A stretch of 64,000 nt of DNA, taken from assembly GCF_007994075.1 (NCBI RefSeq), contig NZ_VIWU01000001.1, forward strand, positions 5,456,001 through 5,520,000, in the 5' to 3' direction. Shown here one piece after another: positions 17,247-26,016 of the stretch. How positions within the stretch are numbered: position 1 is the first letter of the stretch; the number at the start of each line of letters is the position of its first letter. The notes under the pieces are model-generated. The model did not search any database and had not been told where the DNA came from. It saw only the letters and a list, made by a program, of their open reading frames with translations. A program made the translations under genes and the position numbers. The stretch comes from Pseudonocardia hierapolitana (GTDB lineage Bacteria > Actinomycetota > Actinomycetes > Mycobacteriales > Pseudonocardiaceae).

Positions 17247-17266
17247 TTAGCTAAGGCATTGGCTAA
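17247..17266. promoter_or_regulatory. Putative Phd-type operator (two TTRGCTAA sites)
   Basis: TTAGCTAA (17247-17254, perfect palindrome) and TTGGCTAA (17259-17266) lie 12 bp apart, just upstream of the antitoxin start codon at 17237. Antitoxins of this family bind repeated short palindromes at their own promoter. The segment is also unusually AT-rich for this DNA. Confidence 0.5.
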
Positions 17267-17326
17267 CCACCACCAATCGGTGCCCCGGTCGGTCCGATGG
17301 GCCGGGTCGGCCTACTCTCCATCGCC

Positions 17327-18439
17327 ATGAGCCGGGACAAGGTGCGGGTGGCCGTGGTGTTCGGGGGCCGCAGCAGCGAGCACGCGATCTCCTGCGTCTC
17401 CGCAGGGGCCGTGATGTCGCACCTCGACCGCGATCGTTTCGAGATCGTCCCGGTCGGCATCACCCCCGAGGGCGCCTGGGTGCTGGGCACCTCCGACCCG
17501 GGGAAGCTGGTGATCTCCGACCGCGCCCTGCCGTCGGTCGAGGCGGGGGGTACCGCGCTCGCGCTGCCCGGCGACCCCACGCGCGGCGGGCTGGTCGTCC
17601 TCGACCCCGACCGGGCGGGCGAGGTGTTCTCCGGCGTCGACGTCGTGTTCCCCGTTCTGCACGGCCCGTTCGGCGAGGACGGCACGATCCAGGGCCTGCT
17701 GGAGATGGCCGGCGTGCCCTACGTCGGGGCCGGCGTGCTCGCGAGCGCGGCGTCCATGGACAAGGAGTACGCGAAGAAGCTCCTCGCGGCCGAGGGGATC
17801 CCGGTGGGCGACCTGGTCGTGCTGCGCCGCGGCAGGGACACGCTCACCCTCGACGAGCGCGAGCGGCTCGGGCTGCCGGTCTTCGTCAAGCCGGCCCGAG
17901 CCGGCTCGTCGGTGGGGATCACCCGGGTCACCGACTGGGCCGACCTCGACGCCGCCATCGCCACCGCCCGCGAGCACGACCCGAAGGTGCTGGTGGAGGC
18001 CGCGATCGCCGGGCGCGAGATCGAGTGCGCCGTGCTGGAGTTCCCCGACGGCAGCGTGCGCGCCAGCGTCCCGGCGGAGATCCGGATCGTGGGCACCGGA
18101 CCGGACGGGCGCAAGCCCGAGTTCTACGACTTCGAGGCCAAGTACCTCGACGACGTCTGCGAGTTCGACATCCCCGCGAAGCTCGACGACGCGGTCGCGG
18201 AGCGGCTGCGCGCAATGGCCGTCGATGCGTTCCACGCCGTCGACGGGCAGGGCCTCGCGCGTGTCGACTTCTTCGTCGGGCCGGAGGGTGAGCTGACGCT
18301 CAACGAGGTCAACACGATGCCCGGTTTCACCCCGATCTCGATGTACCCCCGCGCCTGGGCGGTGACCGGCATCGATTTCGAGACCCTCCTGACGAGGCTG
18401 GTCGAGACGGCGCTGGCCCGCGGCACCGGCCTCCGCTAG
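17327..18439 (+). CDS. ddl: D-alanine--D-alanine ligase
   Basis: 370 residues of the ATP-grasp fold. Characteristic stretches: [17 protein letters not shown] near the N-terminus, [43 protein letters not shown] and [17 protein letters not shown]. It joins two D-alanines for peptidoglycan precursor synthesis in the cytoplasm. ATG 17327 is taken as the start (ATG 17297 is possible). It belongs to the conserved ddl / DUF3515 / thiL block. Confidence 0.93.
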   Translation: MSRDKVRVAVVFGGRSSEHAISCVSAGAVMSHLDRDRFEIVPVGITPEGAWVLGTSDPGKLVISDRALPSVEAGGTALALPGDPTRGGLVVLDPDRAGEVFSGVDVVFPVLHGPFGEDGTIQGLLEMAGVPYVGAGVLASAASMDKEYAKKLLAAEGIPVGDLVVLRRGRDTLTLDERERLGLPVFVKPARAGSSVGITRVTDWADLDAAIATAREHDPKVLVEAAIAGREIECAVLEFPDGSVRASVPAEIRIVGTGPDGRKPEFYDFEAKYLDDVCEFDIPAKLDDAVAERLRAMAVDAFHAVDGQGLARVDFFVGPEGELTLNEVNTMPGFTPISMYPRAWAVTGIDFETLLTRLVETALARGTGLR

Positions 18440-18456
18440 CGACCAAGGATCGCTAG
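18436..18456. terminator. Bidirectional hairpin containing both convergent stop codons
   Basis: Arms CTAGCGA (18436-18442) and TCGCTAG (18450-18456) enclose a 7-nt loop. The TAG stop of ddl lies in the left arm and the TAG stop (minus strand) of the dehydrogenase gene in the right arm. Confidence 0.55.
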
Positions 18457-19544
18457 AGTCCCAGCCGCTCGATCACGCCCGCGACCACCTGATCGGTGGT
18501 GGCGCTGCCGCCGACGTCGCGGGTGAGCACGCCGGCGCCGGTGGTGGCGTCGATCGCCTTGCGCAGGCGCTCGGCCTCCTCGGGCAGGCCGAGGTGGTCG
18601 AGCATGAGGGCGGCGCTGCCGATGGCGCCGATCGGGTTGGCCAGGCCCTGTCCTGCGATGTCGGGGGCGGAGCCGTGCACGGGCTCGAACATCGACGGGA
18701 AGCGGCGCTCGGGGTTGAGGTTGGCGCTGGCCGCGAGGCCGAGGCTCCCGGCGAGGGCAGAGCCCAGGTCGGACAGGATGTCGGCGTTGAGGTTGGACGC
18801 GACGACGACGGAGAGGTCCTCGGGCCTGAGGACGAACTTGGCCGACATGGCGTCGACGAGCACGCTCTCCGTCTCGACGTCGGGGTAGTCCCGCGCGACC
18901 CGGGCGAAGACCTCGTCCCACAGCACCATGCCGTACTGCTGGGCGTTGCTCTTGGTGACCGAGGAGACCTTCCTGCGCGTCCGCGTGCGGGCGAGGTCGA
19001 AGGCGAACCGCATGATCCGCTCGCAGCCCTTCTCGGTGAAGAGCGCGGTCTGCAGGGCGACCTCGTTGCCGGGGCCGCGGCCTGCGAGGTTGCGCCCGCC
19101 GAAGCCGGCGTACTCGCCCTCGCTGTTCTCCCGGACGACCACCCAGTCCAGCTCGGTGTGGTCGGCCTTGCGCAGCGGGGGGACGACGCCGGGGTGGAAG
19201 TGCACCGGGCGGACGTTGGCCCACTGGTCGAAGTTCTGGCAGATCCGCAGCCGCAGGCCCCACAGGCTGACGTGATCGGGCACCGTGGGCCAGCCGACGG
19301 CGCCGAAGTAGATGGCGTCGAAGTCCCGGAGCGCCTCGAGGCCGTCATCGTCCATCATGCGGCCGGTCTTCTCGTAGTAGCCGCAGCCCCACGGGAACTC
19401 GGTCCAGTCGAACGCGAAGGCGCCGCCGGACGCGGAGGCGAGGGCGTCGAGGACGGCCCGGCCCGCGGCGACGACCTCGACGCCGACGCCGTCGGCCGGG
19501 ATGGCGGCGATGCGGAAGGTGCGTCGTTCGGCCGGTGCGGACAT
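18453..19544 (-). CDS. Tartrate / D-malate dehydrogenase family (NAD-dependent, decarboxylating)
   Basis: 363 residues from ATG 19544, preferred over GTG 19553 because GAGGGAG is then 8 bp upstream. The fold is that of isopropylmalate/isocitrate dehydrogenase: VVRENSEGEYAGFGGR, the catalytic region TKSNAQQYGMVLWDEVF, NLNADILSDLGSALAG and FEPVHGSAPDIAGQGLANPIGAIGSAALML. The wording of the last stretch is that of the tartrate dehydrogenase (TtuC/DmlA) group acting on tartrate, D-malate or related acids. Preceded by a LysR gene whose probable binding site lies 87 bp upstream. Confidence 0.85.
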   Translation of the reverse strand: MSAPAERRTFRIAAIPADGVGVEVVAAGRAVLDALASASGGAFAFDWTEFPWGCGYYEKTGRMMDDDGLEALRDFDAIYFGAVGWPTVPDHVSLWGLRLRICQNFDQWANVRPVHFHPGVVPPLRKADHTELDWVVVRENSEGEYAGFGGRNLAGRGPGNEVALQTALFTEKGCERIMRFAFDLARTRTRRKVSSVTKSNAQQYGMVLWDEVFARVARDYPDVETESVLVDAMSAKFVLRPEDLSVVVASNLNADILSDLGSALAGSLGLAASANLNPERRFPSMFEPVHGSAPDIAGQGLANPIGAIGSAALMLDHLGLPEEAERLRKAIDATTGAGVLTRDVGGSATTDQVVAGVIERLGL

Positions 19545-19630
19545 CGGGGTCACTCCCTCGGGTTGTGCGACTCCTCCGAGTGAAGCTCCCGACCTCGTCC
19601 CGCGTCCAAGATGCGCTACCGATCCCGGCG

Positions 19631-19645
19631 ATAGGTCAGGCCTAT
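19631..19645 (-). promoter_or_regulatory. Putative LysR box (T-N11-A)
   Basis: ATAGG-TCAGG-CCTAT is a perfect 5-bp-arm palindrome with the T-N11-A spacing of LysR-type recognition sites. It overlaps the last codon region of the LysR gene itself (stop at 19645-19647) and precedes the dehydrogenase start (19544), so the regulator may control the downstream dehydrogenase from its own 3' end. Confidence 0.55.
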
Positions 19646-20538
19646 CAGTCCAGCTCGACCGGCGTGTACGAGCGAGCCGCGGCGAGGAACGCCCGCGCGG
19701 CAGGCGTCATGGGCGCCGCGCGGCTGAGCAGGGCGACGTGCAGGTGGGCCGGCGGATCGAGCCGAACGGCGCGGGCACCGGCCCGCCGGGCCAGCGGGGC
19801 CCACGCGGCGGGCAGGACGGCCATCCCCACGCCGTGCATCACCAGCGGCAGGATCGAGGTGCGGTGGGCGACCTCGGCGGCGATCTCCACGTCGGCCCCG
19901 GCGGCGAGGATGTCGTCGACCACCTGGCGCATCTGGCTCCCGGCGGGGGAGACGATCAGGCGGGAGCCGGCGAGCGCAGCGCGCGGGACGGGGTCGCCGT
20001 CGGGGAAGCCGGGGCCGGGACGCCCGACGAGGACGAACGGCTGGTCCTCCAGGGGGAGGACGTCGAGACCGGGCGGGAGCAGGGGGCCGGGAGCACCGAC
20101 GAGGCCGAGCTCACCGGCTCCCTGCCGGACCTTCTCGACGACCTCGTCGGGTGTGAACGCAGCCGCGGCGCTGACGGTGACGCCGGGGTGGCGGCGCAGG
20201 AACTCCCTGGTCAAGGTGCCGAGGGGCTCGATGCCGGGCGAGGGCATGGTGACGAGCTCGACCCGGCCCCTGCGGAGACCCTTGAGCGAGTCCATCGTGG
20301 ACCGGGCGGTGTGCAGGTCCCGCAGCACCTGACGAGCGGGCTCGATCAGCTCGGTGCCAGCATCGCTGAGGACCACACCACGCCCGATCCGGTGGAACAG
20401 CGGCACGCCCAGCTCGCGCTCGAGCCCGGCGATCGCCTGGGACAGCGACGGTTGGGCGATGTGCAGCTTCTGCGCCGCACGCCCGAACCCGTCGTTCTCG
20501 ACGATCGCGAGGAAGTACTCGAGCTGGCGGGCGTCCAA
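19645..20538 (-). CDS. LysR-family transcriptional regulator
   Basis: 297 residues: N-terminal HTH (MDARQLEYFLAIVENDGFGRAAQKLHIAQPSLSQAI...LERELGVPLFHR) and a C-terminal ligand-binding domain from about 90. It lies upstream of, and on the same strand as, the tartrate/D-malate dehydrogenase gene, with 100 bp between them, so an organic acid is the likely inducer. It is 8 bp downstream of the DtxR-family gene and may be co-transcribed with it. Confidence 0.87.
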   Translation of the reverse strand: MDARQLEYFLAIVENDGFGRAAQKLHIAQPSLSQAIAGLERELGVPLFHRIGRGVVLSDAGTELIEPARQVLRDLHTARSTMDSLKGLRRGRVELVTMPSPGIEPLGTLTREFLRRHPGVTVSAAAAFTPDEVVEKVRQGAGELGLVGAPGPLLPPGLDVLPLEDQPFVLVGRPGPGFPDGDPVPRAALAGSRLIVSPAGSQMRQVVDDILAAGADVEIAAEVAHRTSILPLVMHGVGMAVLPAAWAPLARRAGARAVRLDPPAHLHVALLSRAAPMTPAARAFLAAARSYTPVELD

Positions 20539-20546
20539 GGGGGTGC

Positions 20547-21212
20547 CTAGCCGGGCTCCGCGTGGCCGTGCACGAGTCGCGTCAGGGCGGGGCCCAGCGC
20601 GTGCCGAGCCTCGCCGACGCGCACCCAGCGGGGCCCGCCGAACGGGGCCTGCTCCTCGACCGTGAGCACGACACCGGGGTAGATGCCCAGCTCACCGAGG
20701 TAGCGCAGGGCGGCGCTGTCGCGGTCGGACACGCGGTCGACGTGAAACCGGCTGCCGGCGGGCGCGGCGTCGAGGGGCTCGCCCCAGCCCTCCTCGTGCG
20801 GGCCGTCGCGGGGCGGGATGGGGTCGCCGTGCGGATCGTGGGTGGGGTGGCCCAGCGCGGCGTCGATGCGTTCCTCGAGCCGGTCCGAGAGCGCGTGCTC
20901 CAGCAGTTCGGCCTCGGCGTGCACCTCGTCCCACGGCACGTCGAGCACGCGGGCGAGGAACGTCTCCAGCAGCCGATGGCGGCGTACGACACGCAGCGCG
21001 GCACGCTCGCCCGACGCGGTGAGCTGGAGCGTGCGGCTGTCCGGGCGGGTGAGCAGGCTGCCATCCTCCAGCCGTTTGACCATGGCCGAGACCGACGGTG
21101 CGGACACGCCGAGCTCGTTGGCCAGCTGCCCTGTGGTGACCGGCTCGCCCCGATGGGCGAGGTGGTAGATCGCCTTGAGGTAGTCCTCGGTCGCCCGGGA
21201 CATCGTCACCAT
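20547..21212 (-). CDS. Metal-dependent regulator, DtxR/MntR family
   Basis: 221 residues (ATG 21203 is an alternative start). The N-terminal winged helix reads SRATEDYLKAIYHLAHRGEPVTTGQLANELGVSAPSVSAMVKRLE, followed by the dimer/metal-binding domain (HRLLETFLARVLDVPWDEVHAEAELLEHALSDRLEERI) with the E and H residues that bind Mn2+ or Fe2+. A C-terminal FeoA/SH3-like part covers about 145-215. It should repress metal-uptake genes when metal is plentiful. None is visible nearby. Confidence 0.85.
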   Translation of the reverse strand: MVTMSRATEDYLKAIYHLAHRGEPVTTGQLANELGVSAPSVSAMVKRLEDGSLLTRPDSRTLQLTASGERAALRVVRRHRLLETFLARVLDVPWDEVHAEAELLEHALSDRLEERIDAALGHPTHDPHGDPIPPRDGPHEEGWGEPLDAAPAGSRFHVDRVSDRDSAALRYLGELGIYPGVVLTVEEQAPFGGPRWVRVGEARHALGPALTRLVHGHAEPG

Positions 21213-21248
21213 GCACGGAATCGTATGTGGTCTGGCCGGGGCGCTTTG

Positions 21249-21806
21249 TTAGCGCACTGCCACGGCGGTGGCGGGCAGCGTCTCGCGAATCACGTCGGAC
21301 AGCTGCTGCAGAGGCGCGCTGCCTGCGTCGACCGGAGTGGTGAGTGCGATGTAGACCGGCCGGTCCACGGCGATGTAGCTCACCTGGACGGGTTGGGGGA
21401 GCCCGTCGTCGAGCTGCAGCCAGCGCACGCCGTTCACCTCGAGCAACGCCGAGGTGGGCGTCAGCTCGGCCGGGCGCGGGAGCCCGCAGCGGAACACGAC
21501 CGGACGGGGCGACGCGGCCCAGGCGCGCACTCCGGGCAGGCCGGCGGCCTCGGCGATCGGACGGGGCGGCATCGGGCCGTCGGGGCCGTCCAGCTCGGCG
21601 GGGAGCGCGGCCAGCACGGCCGCGCACTCCGGGCCGGACGCGTGCGGTGAGTCGACCGGCGCGACGGCGAGCGGGCCGGTGTCAGGTGGGGGAGGCTCCC
21701 CGATCCCGCGCACCTGTGCGGTGATCCCGATCGCCGCCACCGCGAGTGCCAGCAGCAGCGGTAGCGCGATGGCGATCGCCACGGGTGGGGAGAGCCGGGT
21801 GCCCAC
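21249..21806 (-). CDS. DUF3515 membrane-anchored protein
   Basis: 185 residues. An N-terminal hydrophobic segment (about 8-30, PPVAIAIALPLLLALAVAAIG) anchors it, with the rest outside the membrane. Two cysteines (C61 and C107) fit the family's extracellular domain. DUF3515 genes are found next to ddl and thiL in many actinobacteria; function unknown. Here an inserted dehydrogenase/LysR/DtxR group separates it from ddl. Confidence 0.8.
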   Translation of the reverse strand: MGTRLSPPVAIAIALPLLLALAVAAIGITAQVRGIGEPPPPDTGPLAVAPVDSPHASGPECAAVLAALPAELDGPDGPMPPRPIAEAAGLPGVRAWAASPRPVVFRCGLPRPAELTPTSALLEVNGVRWLQLDDGLPQPVQVSYIAVDRPVYIALTTPVDAGSAPLQQLSDVIRETLPATAVAVR

Positions 21807-21817
21807 GAGCGATCACC

Positions 21818-22054
21818 TCAGGAGAGGTGCACCACCGGGCAGGTCAGCGTGCGGGTGATCCCGCCCACGCCCTGCACCTGCGCGACGACGAGCTGGCCGA
21901 GCTGGTCGACGTCCTCGGCCTCGGCGCGCACGATCACGTCGTAGGGCCCGGTGACGTCCTCCGCCGAGACGACGCCGGTGATCGTGGCGATCTCCGCGGC
22001 CACGGCGGCGGCCTTGCCGACCTCCGTCTGTACCAGGATGTAAGCCTGCACCAC
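21818..22054 (-). CDS. Free-standing Lrp/AsnC ligand-binding (RAM) domain protein
   Basis: 78 residues that are a single RAM domain: MVQAYILVQTEVGKAAAVAAEIATITGVV...GPYDVIVRAEAEDVDQLGQLV. The DNA-binding helix of Lrp proteins is absent, which is normal for this short subgroup. It likely binds an amino acid and may modulate full-length Lrp proteins. It lies 11 bp upstream of the DUF3515 gene and divergent from thiL. Confidence 0.85.
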   Translation of the reverse strand: MVQAYILVQTEVGKAAAVAAEIATITGVVSAEDVTGPYDVIVRAEAEDVDQLGQLVVAQVQGVGGITRTLTCPVVHLS

Positions 22055-22124
22055 GGCGAGCCCCTTCCAGTTCGATCATCGGACGTAGGAGAGTCGGAAG
22101 CCGAACGTACCGGAGGTGACGCCT

Positions 22125-23111
22125 GTGCCCACATCGCAACCGTCCCCGACGGGCGAAGCGGAGGCGGAGAACACACTCGCAGCGATCGGCGAGTTCGGAC
22201 TGATCGAACGGCTCACCAAGGGCCGCAGACCGTCGGCCGCGACGCTGCTCGGGCCGGGCGACGACGCCGCCGTGCTCGCCGCCTCCGACGGTCGCGTCGT
22301 CGCGAGCACGGACGTGCTCGTGGCGGGGGTGCACTTCCGGCTCGACTGGTCCAGTCCCGAGCAGATCGGGCGCAAGGCGGCGGCGGCCAACCTCGCCGAC
22401 GTCGCCGCGATGGGCGCGGTGCCGACCGGCCTGCTCGTCGGCCTCGCCTGCCCGCCCGACAGCCCGATCGAGACGCTGGGCGCCCTGACCGACGGCCTGT
22501 GGGCGGAGGCGCAGTCGGTCGGCGCGGGGGTGATCGGCGGCGACGTGGTGTCCTCGCCGACGCTCGTCGTCTCGGTCACCGCGCTCGGTTCCCTCGAAGG
22601 ACGGGAGGCCGTGACGCGGGCCGGGGCGCGTCCCGGCGACACGCTCGCGCTGGCCGGGCGCATCGGCTGGGCGGCGGCCGGGTGGGCGGTGCTGGCACGC
22701 GGCTTCCGCTCCCCGGTGGCCGTCGTGTCGGCGCACCGGGTGCCCGAGCCGCCGTACGCGGCGGGACCGCAGGCAGCCGACGCCGGCGCCACCTCCATGA
22801 TCGATGTCTCGGACGGGCTGCTGGCCGACCTCGGTCACGTCGCGCGGGCGTCCGGCGTGCGGATCGACGTGCGCACCGCGGCGCTGACGGTGCCCGAGCG
22901 GCTGGTCGACGTCGGTGCGGCGCTCGGCATCGACCCGATGCACTGGCTGCTCACCGGAGGTGAGGACCACGCCCTCGCCGCGACCTTCCCCGGCGAAGTC
23001 CCCGAGGGCTGGACCGCGATCGGAACGGTCGCCGAGGGCGAGCCGGAGGTACTGGTGGACGGCCGGGTCTACGACGGCGGTGCGAGCGGGTGGGACCACT
23101 TCGGTCGCTGA
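22125..23111 (+). CDS. thiL: Thiamine-monophosphate kinase
   Basis: 328 residues from GTG 22125, chosen over GTG 22116 because GGAGG at 22112-22116 is then 8 bp upstream. Visible family patterns: IGEFGLIERL, LLGPGDDAAVL, STDVLVAGVHFRLDW, IGGDVVSSPTLVVSVTALG and DVSDGLLADLGHVA. It phosphorylates thiamine phosphate to the active coenzyme thiamine diphosphate. Its usual neighbour ung is here 37.6 kb downstream. Confidence 0.92.
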   Translation: MPTSQPSPTGEAEAENTLAAIGEFGLIERLTKGRRPSAATLLGPGDDAAVLAASDGRVVASTDVLVAGVHFRLDWSSPEQIGRKAAAANLADVAAMGAVPTGLLVGLACPPDSPIETLGALTDGLWAEAQSVGAGVIGGDVVSSPTLVVSVTALGSLEGREAVTRAGARPGDTLALAGRIGWAAAGWAVLARGFRSPVAVVSAHRVPEPPYAAGPQAADAGATSMIDVSDGLLADLGHVARASGVRIDVRTAALTVPERLVDVGAALGIDPMHWLLTGGEDHALAATFPGEVPEGWTAIGTVAEGEPEVLVDGRVYDGGASGWDHFGR

Positions 23112-23131
23112 GCGGAGCTCGCGGAGCGAAC
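23106..23131. repeat. Single copy of the 32-nt hairpin repeat family
   Basis: Starting at the thiL stop codon, CGCTGAGCGG-AGCTCGCGGA-GCGAAC matches the units of the tandem array at 54039-54144 (shared CGCTG, CGGAGCT and AGCGAAC). Its ends CGCT/AGCG and inner GCG/CGC pair into a hairpin, so it may serve as the thiL terminator. Confidence 0.5.
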
Positions 23132-23173
23132 ACCGACGTTGACCGGCGGCAGGCACCGGGCCACGGTGGGGCG

Positions 23174-23989
23174 ATGGCCGTGCAGATGTTCCCGCAGTTC
23201 ATGCGCCTGCTCGACGAGCTGCGCTTCGAGCCGACCGGGAAGCGGATCCGGGCGCTGGTCGACGGCGGCACGGTGGTCGACACGACCCACGCGATGATCG
23301 TCTGGGAGCCACGCCGTGTGGTCCCGACGTACGCCGTGCCGGTGGCCGACGTCCGCGGTGAGCTCGTAGCGGCTCCCGTCGAGGACGTGCCGCGCAGACC
23401 CGAACGGCTGCGGGAGGGCCTGCCCACGGTGCTCACGCCCTCCACGGCGTTCGGCGCGCACACCACCCCCGGTGAGCCGCTGACCGTGCGCACACCCGGG
23501 GGCGACCGCGTCGGCGCGGGCTTCCGGCCGGCCGACCCGGACCTCGACGGGTTCGTCCTGCTCGACTTCGACGCGTTCGACTGGCTCGAGGAGGACGACG
23601 CGATCGTGTCCCACCCACGCGATCCGTTCCACCGGGTCGACGTCCGGCACGGCTCGCGGCACGTACGGGTGGAGCGGGACGGACAGGTGCTCGCCGAGTC
23701 CACCCGGCCGGTACTGGTGTTCGAGACGTCCCTGCCGATGCGCACCTACCTGGCCCGGGACGACGTGCGGCTCGACCTGCTGGAGCCGAGTTCGACGCGG
23801 ACGGCGTGCGCCTACAAGGGCGTGGCGTCCTACCTCGCCCGTGGCGGCACGGACCTCGCGTGGAGCTACGAGGCGCCCCTGCCGGACGCCGGGGAGCTCG
23901 CCGGGTTGGTGTGCTTCTTCGACGAGCGCGTGGACGTGACGGTGGACGGGGTGAAGCGCCCTCGTCCCGTCACGCCCTGGTCGGACTGA
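23174..23989 (+). CDS. DUF427 domain protein (two domain copies)
   Basis: 271 residues. The C-terminal half is a full DUF427 domain (HVRVERDGQVLAESTRPVLVFE, TYLARDDVRLDLLEPSSTRTACAYKGVASYL). The N-terminal part (RIRALVDGGTVVDTTHAMIVWEPRRVVPTYAVPVADV) looks like a second, partial copy. The family is widespread in actinobacteria and of unknown biochemical function. ATG 23174 gives the best start. Confidence 0.78.
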   Translation: MAVQMFPQFMRLLDELRFEPTGKRIRALVDGGTVVDTTHAMIVWEPRRVVPTYAVPVADVRGELVAAPVEDVPRRPERLREGLPTVLTPSTAFGAHTTPGEPLTVRTPGGDRVGAGFRPADPDLDGFVLLDFDAFDWLEEDDAIVSHPRDPFHRVDVRHGSRHVRVERDGQVLAESTRPVLVFETSLPMRTYLARDDVRLDLLEPSSTRTACAYKGVASYLARGGTDLAWSYEAPLPDAGELAGLVCFFDERVDVTVDGVKRPRPVTPWSD

Positions 23990-24013
23990 CCCGCCGAGGT
24001 CGGTGCCCGTCGT

Positions 24014-24595
24014 TCACAGCAGCGATCGGACCGTCGTGTCGATCGCGCATTCGAGCTCGGCCCGGCCGTGCCCGGCCCGCGCGCGCACCCGGAGCCCGAG
24101 CACGAGGGTGAACAGGGTCTCGGCGGCGGCGGCGACGTCGAGGTCGGCGCGCAGCTCGCCGTCGCGGCGCCCGCGTCGGAGAACCTCCTGCAGCGTCTCC
24201 CGGGTGACGCCGAATGCGGCCTGCGTGCGCTCGTCGACGGCGGGGTCGTCGGCGCCCAGCTCCGTGGCGGTGTTGACCACGAAGCAGCCTCTGGCGGCCG
24301 CGCCCTCCTCGGGCAGGTCGACCATCCGGATCAGCCAGTCGCGCAGCACCTCCCGCGCCGGCCCGGGCCGCAGCAGGTTCTCGCGCGCCTCGGCGGAGTC
24401 CGTGGCCCGGTAGTGGTCGAGGGCGCGCAGGAACAGCGCGTGCTTGTCGCCGAAGGTGCGGTACAGGCTGCTCGCCGAGAGGCCGAGCGCCTCGCCCAGG
24501 TCGCGGACCGACGTGGCGTGGTAGCCGCGCCGCCAGAACAGGTCGGTGGCGCGCGTGACGACGTCGTCCTCGTCGAACTCCCTGGGCCGCGGCAC
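24014..24595 (-). CDS. TetR-family transcriptional regulator
   Basis: 193 residues. N-terminal HTH: FDEDDVVTRATDLFWRRGYHATSVRDLGEALGLSASSLYRTFGDKHALFLRALDHY. The C-terminal pattern ARGCFVVNTATEL is that of the TetR_C_11-type AcrR relatives that control efflux or quinone genes. Divergent from the MFS exporter at 24687, with two related palindromes in the 91-bp gap. Confidence 0.87.
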   Translation of the reverse strand: MPRPREFDEDDVVTRATDLFWRRGYHATSVRDLGEALGLSASSLYRTFGDKHALFLRALDHYRATDSAEARENLLRPGPAREVLRDWLIRMVDLPEEGAAARGCFVVNTATELGADDPAVDERTQAAFGVTRETLQEVLRRGRRDGELRADLDVAAAAETLFTLVLGLRVRARAGHGRAELECAIDTTVRSLL

Positions 24596-24616
24596 GGAGC
24601 CGAGGGTACCAGTTGT

Positions 24617-24668
24617 GGAGCGATCGCTCCCGTATTACTGTCCCGGCAGGTATGGGAACGATCGCTTC
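24617..24668. promoter_or_regulatory. Two TetR operator palindromes
   Basis: GGAGCGATCGCTCC (24617-24630, perfect 14-bp palindrome) and GGAACGATCGCTTC (24655-24668, 12 of 14 positions shared) lie 38 bp apart between the TetR and MFS genes. The second ends three bases before the ribosome site of the MFS gene. Tandem palindromes between divergent tetR and exporter genes are the classic repressor arrangement. Confidence 0.7.
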
Positions 24669-24686
24669 AAAACGGAGGTGGGACGG

Positions 24687-25886
24687 GTGGTGAGAACTGC
24701 CGAGCGGGCCGGGCTGCGGAGCTGGGTCGCGGTGGCGGCGGTCGCGATCGGGACGTTCCTGCTGGTCACGGCCGAACAGTTGCCTGTAGGGCTGCTGACG
24801 TCGGTCGGCGCGGACCTGCGGGTGACCGACGGCGTGGCCGGGCTGATGGTGACGGTCCCGGGGATCGTCGCGGCGGTGTCCGCGCCGCTGGTGCCGGTCC
24901 TCGTGGGGCGCCTCGACCGCAGGGTGCTGCTCGGGGCGCTGATGGCGCTCATGACGCTGGCGAACGCGCTGTCGGCGCTCGCGCCGACCTACCCGGTGCT
25001 GCTCGGTTCGCGGGTGCTGGTCGGGATCGCGATCGGCGGCTTCTGGGCCGTCGCGGGCGGGCTCGCCACGCGGCTGGTCCCCGAGCGGGACGTCCCGCGC
25101 GCGACCGCGCTGATCTTCGGTGGAGTGGCGGCCGCCAACGTGCTGGGCGTCCCGATCGGCACGCTGCTCGGCGGCTTCGCGGGCTGGCGGATCGCCTTCG
25201 GCGCCCTCGGGGCGCTCGCCGCCGTCGTGCTGGTCGCGCTGTTCGCGCTCCTGCCGCGGCTGGTGGCCGACCGGCCGCTGCGCCCGAGCGCGCTGCTCGC
25301 CCAGCTGCGCGACCCGGGTGTGGCGACCGGCATCCTGGTGACGCTGCTGGTCGTCACCGGGCACTTCGCCGCCTACACGTTCGTGAGCCCGGTCCTGCAA
25401 CAGCGGGCGGGACTGCCCGAGGCGCTCGTCGGACCGCTGCTGCTCGGGTTCGGCGCCGCCGGCATCATCGGCAACTTCGCCGCGGGCGCGGCGGTGGCGC
25501 GCCGGCTGTACCGGACCGTTCTGGGCATCGTCCTCGCGCTCGCCCTCGTGCTGGCGTTCCACGCGCTGTTCGACCCGGGGGTGGTCGGCGGCATCGCGCT
25601 CCTGCTGCTGTGGGGCCTCGCCTACGGCGGCGTGTCCGTGAGCCTGCAGAGCTGGATGATCGCGGCGGCGCCGCGCGCGGTCGAGGCGGCCACGGCGCTG
25701 TGGGTGGCGGTGTTCAACCTCGCGATCGGGCTCGGCGCCCTGGTCGGCGGCCTCGTCGTCGACCGCACCGCGCTGGTGGGCGTCCTGTGGCTGGCGGCGG
25801 CGCTGTTCCTGCTCGCCGCCGTCGCCGTCCGGGCCGGTGCTCGACGACACTTGTGCGGGCGGCGCGACGACCGTACGGTGACCTGA
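24687..25886 (+). CDS. MFS transporter, drug-efflux (DHA1-like) type
   Basis: 399 residues from GTG 24687, with AACGGAGG 8 bp upstream. Twelve hydrophobic segments; TM1 begins SWVAVAAVAIGTFLLVTAEQLPVGLL, typical of the AraJ/NepI-like exporters, and the TM2-TM3 loop VGRLDRRVLLGALMAL is family-like. Probably exports a small toxic or sugar-like compound. Controlled by the divergent TetR protein. Confidence 0.85.
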   Translation: MVRTAERAGLRSWVAVAAVAIGTFLLVTAEQLPVGLLTSVGADLRVTDGVAGLMVTVPGIVAAVSAPLVPVLVGRLDRRVLLGALMALMTLANALSALAPTYPVLLGSRVLVGIAIGGFWAVAGGLATRLVPERDVPRATALIFGGVAAANVLGVPIGTLLGGFAGWRIAFGALGALAAVVLVALFALLPRLVADRPLRPSALLAQLRDPGVATGILVTLLVVTGHFAAYTFVSPVLQQRAGLPEALVGPLLLGFGAAGIIGNFAAGAAVARRLYRTVLGIVLALALVLAFHALFDPGVVGGIALLLLWGLAYGGVSVSLQSWMIAAAPRAVEAATALWVAVFNLAIGLGALVGGLVVDRTALVGVLWLAAALFLLAAVAVRAGARRHLCGRRDDRTVT

Positions 25887-26016
25887 CCAACAGTGGATCT
25901 CGACGATGTCGGGTGAGCGGCACCGCTGCCGTCGTCACCGTCATCACCGGTCGGGCCGCTCCCTTGGCAGGTGTCGCGCCGTCGCGCCGCCATGTGTCTC
26001 GCCGAGGGAGCAACAC

